A stretch of DNA of 64,000 nt from Microbacterium sp. SMR1. GTDB lineage: Bacteria; Actinomycetota; Actinomycetes; Actinomycetales; Microbacteriaceae. Each line of letters begins with the position of its first letter. Position 1 is the first letter of the stretch. Below, one piece after another: positions 10,406-18,760 of this stretch. The notes beneath the pieces are model-generated. The model did no database searches. It saw only the letters and a list, made by a program, of their open reading frames with translations, and was not told the DNA's origin. Position numbers and translations under genes: made by a program. The DNA lies in the NCBI RefSeq assembly GCF_003289625.1, contig NZ_QMBN01000002.1, positions 580,610-644,609 of the forward strand. The letters run 5' to 3'.

Positions 10406-10439
10406 CCCCGACGTTCGCGCCCGAGAGCAGACCCGCGGG

Positions 10440-13400
10440 TCAGGGGGTGCGGCGTCGCCGCAGCGCCAGGAACAGTCCGCCCGCGGTGAGCAGCACCGCC
10501 GCGGCGAGTGCCGCGCCCCACGGCAGTTCGCCCCCGGTCGCGCTGAGGCTACCGCTCCCGCTGGCCGTGCCGCCCGCGGCGCCGCTGCCGCTCGAGGCGC
10601 CGCTCACGACCGTCACGGCCACGCGGATGTCGTCGAACCCGGGCGACGTGATGACGAGCGTGTGCTCTCCGGTCGGGAGGTCACGGGGGATGGCGACGGC
10701 GAAGCGCACCTCGCCTGACGCATCGGCCGCGGGGATGCCGCTGACGACGATCGGATCGCTGTACAGCGTGGCGCCGATCTGCTGCTGCGGCTCGAGGCCC
10801 GAGACCCGCACGGGCAGCGATCCGCCCTGGGCCACGCGGCCGTCGCCGATGTCGACCGTCGCCCACGCGTCGGGCTCGCCGGGCTCACCCGGACCGCCCG
10901 GTTCGCCCGGCGTGGTCAGCGACTCGACGAGGTGCAGGACGCCCCACCGCGAGGTGGTCTGGTAGCCGGTGCCGGTCGGCTCGGCCCACGTGTGCACGGC
11001 GAAGCGCGAGCCGCCGCGAGCGTCGTTGACCTGCGCGTCGAAGCCTTGGAAGGTGCCGGCGCCACCGAGCGGAACGTCGCTCTGCCCGCCGGACTGACCG
11101 ACGAGGTCGATGGCCGCCTCGACGATGTACCCGTTCGCGGTGCGCGCGGTCGCGCTCTCGAGCAGTCGTGACCGCTGGAGCGCCTCGTTGCCGGTGCCGA
11201 AGGTGACGTCGCCGTCGACCGTGATGCGGATCTGCGTGTCGTTGGGACCGTACGCCCCGCTCTTGGTGTTGCCGAGATCGAGGAAGATCTCGACGCCGTC
11301 GCGGTTCCAAGGATCGCTGTTCGACGTGTCGATCTCGGGATCGACGACCTCGAACAGGGTGTAGAGCACGTTGTCGCGCCAGAGCGTCCGGACCGTCGCC
11401 GTGGCGCCGGTCGCGTCGCCCTCGACGCGCTTGGCCGTCTCGATCCGCGGAGCGTCGGCCCACGCGTCATCCACGACCGCGTCGACCGTGATCGTGTCAG
11501 CGCGCGGGATCTCGAGGTACGACAGCTCCTCGTAGAAGGTCAGCTGACCCGTGGCACCCGCCGAGTTCCACGATCCCACGAGCCCGTCGGCACCGAAGAC
11601 GCGGACGTCGAATGCGGCGGTCGCGCCTACGGCCGGGGCTTCGTGCGGCAGCTGAACGACGGAGTAGAACGCGCCGTCGGCCTCGACGGTCCGGCCGGCG
11701 AGGTCGCCGCCGGTGCCGAAAGCGGCCTGCTCGTCACGGTAGGTGAACTCGATCCGCTCGGGCCGCACGTTCGAGCGAACGAGCACCGTGAGGTGATTGT
11801 CGCTCCAGCGCGTCTGGAAACCGCCCGCGTCGCCGGTGAGCGGGTGCTCGGGCAGGTTGCGCCATTCGGCGGCATCGGCGATCGCGCCGTCGAGCCCCAC
11901 GTCGCCGCGGAACACATCGGCGGTCGTCACCAGCGGCGGCAGACTGTCGTCCTGCCCGATCGCGCCGAAGAACGCCGACTTCGCGCTCAGGTCGCCCGCG
12001 AACAGCAGCGGCGCCTGCTCCGAGCGCCACGAGCGGGCGTCGGTGAGACCCCACACGGTGACCGAGTAGAGGCCCTCGGATGCCGGCGCCCCGGCGTGGT
12101 AGCCGCGGAACACCTCGAACGCGTCGCGGTAGTAGTACCCCTGGCGCGCGAGGTTCGCCGCGGTGGCGGGGTTGACGGTGACGTCGAGCTCGGTGACCGC
12201 CTGCATGAGGCCGAGTCCGGCGAACCGGTCGAGCGTGCTCGCGAGAGCGCTGACAGGGGTGTTGATCGAGACGTGGAACTGGTGGCCGACGCCGTCGAGG
12301 GGCGTTCCGGCGGCGACCATCCGGCCGACGAGGGCCTCGTACTGCGTTCCCTTGGCGTCCTGCTCGGTGTTGTAGTCGTTGATGAACAGCTTCACGGGGC
12401 GGTCCGAGCCCGGGGCCGCGTAGTCGCGGTTGAACGCCTGGTCGGCGAGCCGGAAGGCGAGGTGGATGAACTCCTCACCGAGGACGTCGTGCCACCGGCT
12501 GGTTCGCAGGCCGTCGGGCGTCGCCTGGTCGGAGATGACCTCGTTGACGACGTCCCACGCGACGAGGGGATTGGTCTCGGACCCGAACAGGCCGTAGTCG
12601 TCGGCGATCGACCGGGCGACGTCGTCGATGTGCGTCGCGAGCCGGTCGCGCAGCAGTTGCTTGTCGGCCTCCGAGTCGGTGAGCTCTCGCCCGGAAGCAT
12701 CCTGGAAGAACCAGTCGGGGGTCTGGGCGTGCCACAGCAGCACGTGCCCGTAGAGCCGCAGGTCGTTCGCGGCCGCGTAGTCGAGCAGCGCGGTGGCCTG
12801 CGGGTGGCGCTGGAACCGCTGCTGGTCGTCGTACCAGGCCTCGACCTTCATGTGGTTCTCGGGCGTGATCTGGTCGAAGTGGTGCCGGAGCAGATCGGAT
12901 GCCGCGCCGCTGGTCTCGCGCTGATCGATCGCGACGCCGACGGGGAAGTCGGTCGTGTCCTTCAGCGGAGTGAGATCGAGGTCGCCTTGGCCGGCTTCGG
13001 GCACCGCGACCCGCACCTGGTCGACGAGGAACGGCGAGGTGTTGCCGGAGTTGTACCGCGCCTCGATGTAGAGCTCCGCCGCGGCGTCGTACCCGGGGAT
13101 GGTGATGTCGCCGGCGACGGTCGTCCATCCGGTCGCCGAGGCGCTCTCGGCCTGCAGGAGGTTGGTATAGGCGACCGTGCCGCCGTCGTCGGTGCGCATC
13201 GAGACGGTGAGGCCCTGGCCGGGATCTGCGCCGGGCGCGAAGCGCAGCGCCGCGGAGAAGGCGTAGGTCTGTCCCGCGAGAAGGGTGTCGGTGACATCGA
13301 GGAGGATGCCGTCGCCTTCGTGCGTCCGATCGGTGACGAGAGCCGCGTGCGACGACTCGTCGGCTCCGCCGGGCACGACCTCCACGGTCGGGCCGGCACC

Positions 13401-14039
13401 GCTCGACCCGGCCCGCGGCTGCCAGGCGCCGAGGGCGCCGTCGTCGAACGTGCTCTCGATCAGGACGGTGCCCGGGGCGTCGGGGCCGGTACCCGGATTC
13501 GCGCCCGGATCGCCGTCCGTCGCCGTGACGGTGACGTCGTCGACGAGGTAGGTGTAAGCGGCCGTGCCGGCGATGTCGCCGGTGCCAAGGTAGAGCCGGA
13601 CGTCCTCGGTGGTCTGCGGCGACGTCCAGGTGCCGGTGACCGTCGTCCAGTCGCCGGCCGTGATGGTCGTGTTCCCGATCCAGGTGTATCCCGGGACGCC
13701 GACCCAGCGCGCCTGCGTGTCGGGCGTGCCCGCGGCCAGCCGGACGCGGGCGCTGACGGTGTACTCGGTCTCGGGCTCGAGGATGCCCGGCGCCGTCTGG
13801 ATGCCGACGTAGTCGGCGTCGCGGTCCCGCACGACGAGAGCGCCGTCGACGTAGTCGAGCGTGGAGCCGTCGCCTCCGCTCTGCGTCAGTGCGTCACCGA
13901 GCGTCGGGCTCGAGAAGTCGTTGGCGACGAGGGGGGTAGTCGCTCCGGGGGCCGCGGCGGCTCCCGTCGCGACGAGTAACGGTGCGGCGAGCGCCGCGGT
14001 CGCCGCGGCTGCCAGTAAACGGGGTCGACGAATTCGCAT
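10440..14039 (-). CDS. Multimodular cell-surface endo-1,4-beta-xylanase (GH10)
   Basis: Secreted enzyme of 1199 residues that degrades xylan. Order: signal peptide (1-30); two CBM4/9-like carbohydrate-binding modules (about 36-170 and 190-345); GH10 catalytic domain (about 355-690); a degenerate and then a complete CBM9-like module (about 700-815 and 850-1045); a Gly/Pro/Glu linker; a beta-sandwich anchor module (1059-1150); and a sortase-type tail with LSATG (1165-1169), one helix and RRRR. Acid/base Glu500 (WDVVNE) and nucleophile Glu617 (TELDV) are present. AAAGGAG precedes ATG 14039. Its C-terminal module matches that of the surface phosphoesterase at 57428. Confidence 0.93.
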   Translation of the reverse strand: MRIRRPRLLAAAATAALAAPLLVATGAAAAPGATTPLVANDFSSPTLGDALTQSGGDGSTLDYVDGALVVRDRDADYVGIQTAPGILEPETEYTVSARVRLAAGTPDTQARWVGVPGYTWIGNTTITAGDWTTVTGTWTSPQTTEDVRLYLGTGDIAGTAAYTYLVDDVTVTATDGDPGANPGTGPDAPGTVLIESTFDDGALGAWQPRAGSSGAGPTVEVVPGGADESSHAALVTDRTHEGDGILLDVTDTLLAGQTYAFSAALRFAPGADPGQGLTVSMRTDDGGTVAYTNLLQAESASATGWTTVAGDITIPGYDAAAELYIEARYNSGNTSPFLVDQVRVAVPEAGQGDLDLTPLKDTTDFPVGVAIDQRETSGAASDLLRHHFDQITPENHMKVEAWYDDQQRFQRHPQATALLDYAAANDLRLYGHVLLWHAQTPDWFFQDASGRELTDSEADKQLLRDRLATHIDDVARSIADDYGLFGSETNPLVAWDVVNEVISDQATPDGLRTSRWHDVLGEEFIHLAFRLADQAFNRDYAAPGSDRPVKLFINDYNTEQDAKGTQYEALVGRMVAAGTPLDGVGHQFHVSINTPVSALASTLDRFAGLGLMQAVTELDVTVNPATAANLARQGYYYRDAFEVFRGYHAGAPASEGLYSVTVWGLTDARSWRSEQAPLLFAGDLSAKSAFFGAIGQDDSLPPLVTTADVFRGDVGLDGAIADAAEWRNLPEHPLTGDAGGFQTRWSDNHLTVLVRSNVRPERIEFTYRDEQAAFGTGGDLAGRTVEADGAFYSVVQLPHEAPAVGATAAFDVRVFGADGLVGSWNSAGATGQLTFYEELSYLEIPRADTITVDAVVDDAWADAPRIETAKRVEGDATGATATVRTLWRDNVLYTLFEVVDPEIDTSNSDPWNRDGVEIFLDLGNTKSGAYGPNDTQIRITVDGDVTFGTGNEALQRSRLLESATARTANGYIVEAAIDLVGQSGGQSDVPLGGAGTFQGFDAQVNDARGGSRFAVHTWAEPTGTGYQTTSRWGVLHLVESLTTPGEPGGPGEPGEPDAWATVDIGDGRVAQGGSLPVRVSGLEPQQQIGATLYSDPIVVSGIPAADASGEVRFAVAIPRDLPTGEHTLVITSPGFDDIRVAVTVVSGASSGSGAAGGTASGSGSLSATGGELPWGAALAAAVLLTAGGLFLALRRRRTP

Positions 14040-14133
14040 GGTTCGAGCGCTCCTTTGCGCAGACCGGGGGTACGGAATGTCGACTACTCAAACATATTCG
14101 GTGTCGTCCGCCAGTCTTTTCGAAAACCGCGAC

Positions 14134-14721
14134 TCAGGAGGCAGAGGCGTCCTTCGCTGCCGCCTTCGCCGCGCGCTTGTATTCGCGGACCTTGGTCAGC
14201 GACTCGGGTGAGACGATGTCGGCCACCGAGCGGAACGAGCCCTCGTCGCCGTACGAGCCCGCGGCCTCCCGCCACCCGTCGCCGGTGAAGCCGTACTGCT
14301 TGCCCAGAAGCGCGAGGAAGATCTTCGCCTTCTGCTCACCGAACCCCGGCAGCGCCTTGAGCCGCTTCAAGACGGTGGGGCCGTCCGGGTCGCCGGAGGT
14401 CCAGATCGCCGACGCGTCGCCGTCCCAGTCGTCCACGATCGTCTGGCAGAGCGTCTGCACCCGGCCCGCCATCGACCCGGGAAAGCGGTGCACGGCCGGC
14501 GTCTGACGGAAGACCTCGACGAACTCGTCGGGGTCGTAGCCCGCGATCGTCGCCGCGTCGACCGACCCCGCGCGCTCGCGAATCTTCAGCGGCCCGGTGA
14601 ACGCCGTCTCCATGGCGATCTGCTGGTCGAGCAGCATCCCGATCAGCAGCGCGAGCGGATTCTCGGTCAGCAGCTGGTCGGCGGCGGAGTCGTCGGTGAT
14701 GTGCAGGCTCATGCTCTCCAT
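14134..14721 (-). CDS. HhH-GPD family DNA repair protein
   Basis: A 195-residue member of the uncharacterised actinobacterial HhH-GPD family (TIGR03252-like). It begins with LHITDD and the block NPLALLIGMLLDQQIAMETAF. A helix-hairpin-helix is seen at LKALPGFGEQKAKIFLALL (about 118-136), and a basic tail is present. It lacks the four-Cys iron-sulphur cluster of endonuclease III. Role in base excision repair is inferred from the fold only. ATG 14721 or 14712 could be the start; both are in frame. It is divergent from the flavoprotein gene at 14753. Confidence 0.8.
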   Translation of the reverse strand: MESMSLHITDDSAADQLLTENPLALLIGMLLDQQIAMETAFTGPLKIRERAGSVDAATIAGYDPDEFVEVFRQTPAVHRFPGSMAGRVQTLCQTIVDDWDGDASAIWTSGDPDGPTVLKRLKALPGFGEQKAKIFLALLGKQYGFTGDGWREAAGSYGDEGSFRSVADIVSPESLTKVREYKRAAKAAAKDASAS

Positions 14722-14740
14722 GTTCTCATCGGCGAGACGG

Positions 14741-14746
14741 CAGGAT
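14741..14746 (+). promoter_or_regulatory. -10 box of the porphyrinogen oxidase-like gene
   Basis: CAGGAT ends 6 nt before ATG 14753. It is a TANNNT variant with the leaderless spacing seen repeatedly in this window. Confidence 0.4.
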
Positions 14747-14752
14747 GGGGGC

Positions 14753-16147
14753 ATGACGGATCTCGTGACGCATGCCCACGACACCCGGGTCGTCGTCGTC
14801 GGCGGCGGTATGGCGGGCATCGTCGCGGCGCTCGAATGTGCGCGCCTCGGACTGCAGGTCACCCTGATCGAGGCCGGGCCGCAGCTCGGCGGCTCCCTCG
14901 ACCGGGCGACGCTGGGCGACCTGACGGTGGATGCCGCGGCCGACGGCATCCCGGCATCGGCGAAGACGCTCGCGAAGCTCATCGACGAGGTCGGGCTGAG
15001 CGCTGAACTCGAGACCGCCCGCGACGACGAGCTGTGGCTCGGCGCCGGTCCGGCCGGACCTGCTCCCGCGCCCGCGGGGACGGTGCTGGGCATCCCCGCC
15101 AACCCCTGGGCCGAGGATGTGCGACGACACATCGAGGGGCGTGGCGCCTGGCGTGCCTATCTCGACCGCGTGCGCCCGCCGCTGACGGTCGGGCGTCACC
15201 GCAGTCTCGGCGAGCTGGTCTCGTCGCGCATGGGCGAGCGGGTGCGCGACCGGCTCGTAGCCCCGTATGTGCTCGCCGTCCACGGCGTCGCTCCCGAGTT
15301 CATCGACGTCGATGCCGCGGCCCCGTCGCTCAACCCCGCGCTCACGCGGACCGGCTCGCTGAGCGGCGCGGTCGCGCAGACCGTGCGTCCCGGTTCCCCG
15401 CAGCGCCGCGCGCCGCGCGGCGGGCTGTTCCGCCTGATCGATGCGCTCGAGGCGCGCCTGCGGGACTTCGACGTCGACATCCGCACCGGCGCGGCCGCGA
15501 CGGAGATCCATCGCGAGCGCGACACGTGGCTCGTGCGTGCCGACAGCGTCGAAGAGCCGGTACCTGCCGATCTGCTGATCGTCGCCGCGGACGAAGACGC
15601 CGCCCGCCGATTGCTGTCCCCGCACGTGGAGCTTCCCGCGAGCGCCGAGCCCCGGCCAGCGCCGCTCGACGTGGTGCTGCTCCGCATCGAGGGGGTCGAC
15701 CTGCCCGAGCGGGGGTCGCTCGTGATCGGGCCCGGGTCCGAGCCGGCCACCGTGCGTCCGATCTCGCGGACCTGGCCATGGATCGGCGAAGCGCTGGCCG
15801 AGGGCGAGCACATCATCCGGGTGACCCTGCCGCACACCGCCGGGTCGGACGCGGAGGTCGTCGGGGCCGCGCGCGCGGCGGCATCCGATCTGTGCGGCGT
15901 CGCGATCCCGGCAGGCGCCATACGCGCTTCGGCCCGCATCAGCTACTCCCGCGCGGCCCCGGCGTCACTGCTGGGTCATGACGAGGCGGCCCAGGCTGTC
16001 CGGGCGCGGGCGCGTGAGATGCCCGCCCTGGCGCTCGTGGGCGGGTGGCTGTCGGGCAACAGCCTCGATCGGGTCGCCGCCGACGCCATCGCCGAGGCGG
16101 ACGCCGCTCGCCGTGCGGTGCTCTGGCGGGGAGTCGATCCGGCATGA
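14753..16147 (+). CDS. Coproporphyrinogen III/protoporphyrinogen oxidase-like flavoprotein
   Basis: A 464-residue FAD-dependent amine-oxidase-superfamily protein. The dinucleotide-binding motif VVVVGGGMAGIVAALE (about 13-28) is followed by the ARLG...LIEAGPQLGGS block. The PRGGLFRLIDAL segment matches the PPOX family, as does the C-terminal VGGWLSGNSLDRV. HemY/CgoX enzymes oxidise coproporphyrinogen III in the actinobacterial haem route. The expected neighbours hemE and hemQ are not adjacent, although hemD lies 1.3 kb downstream, so the assignment is good but not certain. The start follows a CAGGAT -10-like box by 6 nt. Confidence 0.75.
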   Translation: MTDLVTHAHDTRVVVVGGGMAGIVAALECARLGLQVTLIEAGPQLGGSLDRATLGDLTVDAAADGIPASAKTLAKLIDEVGLSAELETARDDELWLGAGPAGPAPAPAGTVLGIPANPWAEDVRRHIEGRGAWRAYLDRVRPPLTVGRHRSLGELVSSRMGERVRDRLVAPYVLAVHGVAPEFIDVDAAAPSLNPALTRTGSLSGAVAQTVRPGSPQRRAPRGGLFRLIDALEARLRDFDVDIRTGAAATEIHRERDTWLVRADSVEEPVPADLLIVAADEDAARRLLSPHVELPASAEPRPAPLDVVLLRIEGVDLPERGSLVIGPGSEPATVRPISRTWPWIGEALAEGEHIIRVTLPHTAGSDAEVVGAARAAASDLCGVAIPAGAIRASARISYSRAAPASLLGHDEAAQAVRARAREMPALALVGGWLSGNSLDRVAADAIAEADAARRAVLWRGVDPA

Positions 16148-16199
16148 TAGTCGGCTCCGCCGGGTTTCGGGAGTGGATACCTGAGGCGGCATACGGCGA

Positions 16200-16205
16200 T
16201 AGCCT
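16200..16205 (+). promoter_or_regulatory. -10 box of the envelope-protein operon
   Basis: TAGCCT, 36 nt upstream of ATG 16242. The leader contains GAGGAG (16231-16236) as ribosome-binding site. Confidence 0.45.
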
Positions 16206-16241
16206 GGGACCACGCAGCAACGTCGAACGTGAGGAGACCCC

Positions 16242-16601
16242 ATGAGGGGCAAGATTGGCATCGCCGTCGGACTCGCCGCGGGCTACGTGCTCGGGGCACG
16301 CGCCGGGCGTCAGCGCTACGAGCAGATCAAAGAGAAGGCCCAGCAGGTCTGGGAGCTCGACCCCGTGCAGAAGCAGGTCGGCAAGGTGACCGAGCTCGGC
16401 AAGTCCGCCGCCCTCGCCGTCCCCAGCGTCGTCTGGGACAGCGCGAAGAAGGTCGTCAAGGCCGCGAGCAAGAGCGGCACCCCCGGCGAGAAGCTCGACG
16501 CGGCCGTGGCCGAGGGCGAGAAGGCTGCCGGCGACGTGCGCAAGGCCGCCGAGCGCGACGCGCGCAAGGTCGCCGACGCGAGCGCCGTGGCGGACAGCTG
16601 A
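16242..16601 (+). CDS. YtxH-like envelope protein
   Basis: A 119-residue protein of unknown function. A glycine-rich N-terminal hydrophobic segment (IGIAVGLAAGYVLGARAG, about 5-22) is followed by RQRYEQI and a long Ala/Lys/Glu amphipathic helix. This layout is typical of YtxH-domain proteins linked to envelope stress in Gram-positives. GAGGAG lies 6 nt before the ATG. It is the first gene of a tight three-gene unit with the next two (gap of 1 nt, then an 11-nt overlap). Confidence 0.78.
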   Translation: MRGKIGIAVGLAAGYVLGARAGRQRYEQIKEKAQQVWELDPVQKQVGKVTELGKSAALAVPSVVWDSAKKVVKAASKSGTPGEKLDAAVAEGEKAAGDVRKAAERDARKVADASAVADS

Positions 16602-16602
16602 G

Positions 16603-17013
16603 ATGAGCACGCCCCGCGGATTCCGCGATCGCGCCGACGACAGCCTGTTCACTCTGATCGGCGAGATCCCCGAGCTGGTCCGCAACCTCGTCGTCGCCGA
16701 GATCGATTCGGCGAAGGCCTGGGCCAAGAAGACGGGAAAGGATGCCGGCCTCGGCGGTGTCTGGTTCATCGTCGCGCTGTTCTTCCTCTTCTGGACGATC
16801 CCGGCCATCGGCGCTTTCGCGATCATCGGGCTGTCGTCGTGGCTGCCCGCGTGGGCCGCGTCGCTGATCGTGATCGGAATCCTCCTGGTGATCGCCGCCG
16901 TGTTCGCGGTGCTGGGGCTCCTCCGCTTCAAGCGTCTGAGCTCGCGGCAGAACCCCGCGCAGGCGATCTCCACCGACGCCAAGATCGTGAAGGAAGTGGC
17001 CGATGAGTTCTGA
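16603..17013 (+). CDS. Phage holin-superfamily membrane protein (DUF1469-like)
   Basis: A 136-residue protein of the actinobacterial family annotated as putative holin-X superfamily III. Two strong membrane helices (about 50-78 and 84-108) sit between a charged N-terminus with LFTLIGEIPELVRNLVVAEID and a polar C-terminus. Despite the family name there is no phage context here. It starts 1 nt after the YtxH-like stop and overlaps the next gene. It is probably an envelope component co-expressed with both. Confidence 0.78.
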   Translation: MSTPRGFRDRADDSLFTLIGEIPELVRNLVVAEIDSAKAWAKKTGKDAGLGGVWFIVALFFLFWTIPAIGAFAIIGLSSWLPAWAASLIVIGILLVIAAVFAVLGLLRFKRLSSRQNPAQAISTDAKIVKEVADEF

Positions 17014-17269
17014 GCTCCCTGACACCGCGGTGCCGCTGGGCATCTCCGACCCGGTCGAGAAGGCGCGTGCCGAGCTGAAGGCCGCGCTCGCCGCCATCGA
17101 GCACAAGGCGAACCTCCCCAAGCGGGCGGTCATCGCAACCGACCGCGCCAGCCGCGAGGCGCGCGCCTACGCGCAGCGCAACCCGGCCGGAGCCGCTGCG
17201 GCAGCGCTCGGCGTCGCGGTCGCCGTGGGCGCCGTGGTCTGGGGCATCGCCCGGCTGATCGCCCGCTGA
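17003..17269 (+). CDS. DUF3618-like small membrane protein
   Basis: An 88-residue protein with an N-terminal acidic stretch, a helix (ARAELKAALAAIEHKANLPKR) typical of DUF3618, and one C-terminal membrane span (about 60-85, rich in Ala and Val). It overlaps the holin-family gene by 11 nt and completes the common YtxH / holin-X / DUF3618 trio of actinobacteria. Function is not known. Confidence 0.75.
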   Translation: MSSELPDTAVPLGISDPVEKARAELKAALAAIEHKANLPKRAVIATDRASREARAYAQRNPAGAAAAALGVAVAVGAVVWGIARLIAR

Positions 17270-17426
17270 CCCGTCCGTTCTCGGCCAACCGAGTCCGGAT
17301 CGATACCTCCCGCCGCCGCCTCGCGCCCGCATCGGAGTATGCTCGGAAACGAGGCAGCGGCGATGGAGCGGATGCTGCCGATGTTGCGCATCCGGGTCTG
17401 CACCGCCCGGAGAAGGAACGTGCGTC

Positions 17427-17448
17427 GGCCGCTCTTTCGGGGGCGGCC
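17427..17448 (+). other. Leader region of hemD with a small hairpin
   Basis: In the 200-nt gap (17270-17469) before hemD, a TATGCT -10-like box lies at 17338. A hairpin GGCCGC/GCGGCC (17427-17432 with 17443-17448) lies 20 nt before the start codon. No known riboswitch or small RNA consensus was recognised here. Confidence 0.35.
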
Positions 17449-17469
17449 GCGCCTCATGAGAGCCACCAT

Positions 17470-18270
17470 ATGCATGTCGAGCCCGGCCACCCAGAGCCGC
17501 AGAAGCCCCTCCGGGGGTGGCGCGTGCTCGTGCCGCGCGGCGGTCCCTGGGGCGACCAGGTCGCGGCACTCCTACGATCGCACGGTGCCACGCCCGTCAT
17601 CGCGCCGCTGGTTAACTTCGCGCCCACGACGGACGTCGCCGATCTCGAAGGCGCGCTCGCCGAGCTCGCGGCCGGAGCATTCGACTGGATCACGTTGACG
17701 AGTGCCACGACCGTCGACGTCCTGTACGCCTATCGCGCGGAGATCCCCGCGCGCACGCGCGTCGCCGCGGTCGGTGAGACGACGGCTGCGGCGCTGACGG
17801 CGGTCGGGTACCGCGTCGACCTGGTTCCCGACGAGGACGATTCGGCGGCCGGCCTCGCCGAGCAGATCCTCGCCATCGAGCCCGAGCCGACACGCGTCCT
17901 GGCGCTGCGCAGCGAGGTCGCCAAGCCCGTCCTCACCAGGATGCTCGTCGAGGCCGGTCACGACGTCCGCAGCGTCGTGGCGTACCGCACCGTCGGCGTC
18001 CCGGTGACCGAACGCATTGCAGCCGACGTGGCCAGCGGGCGCATCAATGCGGTGCTCGTGACCAGCGGCTCGGTCGCCGAGCAGGTCAGCGAGCAGTTCC
18101 CCGATCTGCCGGCGTCGACCTTGATCGCGGCGATCGGCCCGCGTACGGCCCGCGACGCGCGCAAGCTCGGTCTCACCGTCGATGTGGTGGCCGCCGAGAC
18201 CACGATCTCATCCCTCCTCGATGCGATCGCCCGCCAGCCTGCCCCGGCATCGGGAGCATCGGCGTCCTGA
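17470..18270 (+). CDS. hemD: Uroporphyrinogen-III synthase
   Basis: Cyclises and inverts ring D of hydroxymethylbilane to give uroporphyrinogen III, the branch point to haem and corrinoids. The 266-residue length and the two-domain pattern fit: VLVPRGGPWGDQVAALLRSHGA near the N-terminus, ITLTSATTVDVL in the first domain, and VLVTSGSVAEQV plus IAAIGPRTARDARKLGL in the second. HemD sequences are poorly conserved, so the call rests on these motifs. The other hem genes are absent apart from the flavoprotein at 14753. Confidence 0.82.
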   Translation: MHVEPGHPEPQKPLRGWRVLVPRGGPWGDQVAALLRSHGATPVIAPLVNFAPTTDVADLEGALAELAAGAFDWITLTSATTVDVLYAYRAEIPARTRVAAVGETTAAALTAVGYRVDLVPDEDDSAAGLAEQILAIEPEPTRVLALRSEVAKPVLTRMLVEAGHDVRSVVAYRTVGVPVTERIAADVASGRINAVLVTSGSVAEQVSEQFPDLPASTLIAAIGPRTARDARKLGLTVDVVAAETTISSLLDAIARQPAPASGASAS

Positions 18271-18327
18271 CGCGATCGCGGCGGTGATCGTTGCCGGTCT
18301 GTGAGCATTTCGTGAGTGTCCGACTGG

Positions 18328-18333
18328 CAGACT
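18328..18333 (+). promoter_or_regulatory. -10 box of the 139-residue protein gene
   Basis: CAGACT ends 7 nt before ATG 18341, the leaderless spacing. Confidence 0.35.
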
Positions 18334-18340
18334 GAGACGC

Positions 18341-18760
18341 ATGGTGACGCTTCTGCTCGACTCCGCGCAGCTCGAAGTCGTGCTTTCGGCGACCGAGCGC
18401 GCCGCAGCATTCCGTCAGCGGAATGTCCTGGTGTCTCGCGAGCACATCGCGCGGGTGCAGCTGACGGATGACGCGTGGTCGTGGCTCCGCGGCGTGCCGC
18501 GCCCCGGACTGCTGGTTCCTGCGGTCATCGCGGCCGGTTCCTTCGAGTCAGCGGGAGCCACCGATTTCGTCCTGGTCCGGCGTCGCCGCCCGTCGGTCGT
18601 CGTCGACCTCGAGGGCGACGACGAGTTCCAGCGTCTGATCCTCACGACGCGGCACGGGGTGGCGCTCGTGCGCGCCCTGCGCCTCGACGTCGAGGACGAG
18701 CCGGCTGACGTGGCGGATCTGGTCGATCAGGCGACGTCGCGCCGCCACGACACCGCGTAG
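18341..18760 (+). CDS. Hypothetical protein
   Basis: A 139-residue soluble protein that I do not recognise. Alternating beta strands and a central VLVRRRRPSVVVDLEGD segment recall PH-like folds, which is speculative. Its 3' end overlaps the convergent ABC permease gene by 34 bp (18727-18760). That makes read-through antisense pairing likely if both are expressed. Confidence 0.6.
   Translation: MVTLLLDSAQLEVVLSATERAAAFRQRNVLVSREHIARVQLTDDAWSWLRGVPRPGLLVPAVIAAGSFESAGATDFVLVRRRRPSVVVDLEGDDEFQRLILTTRHGVALVRALRLDVEDEPADVADLVDQATSRRHDTA

Noticed and set aside
16603..17013. Holin-family gene as sign of a prophage
   Set aside because: No integrase, capsid, tail or lysin genes are nearby; the gene belongs to a chromosomal YtxH/DUF3618 trio common in actinobacteria.
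17270..17469. Possible 6C-type or other small RNA ahead of hemD
   Set aside because: Only one short hairpin is seen; the C-rich twin loops that define 6C RNA are absent.
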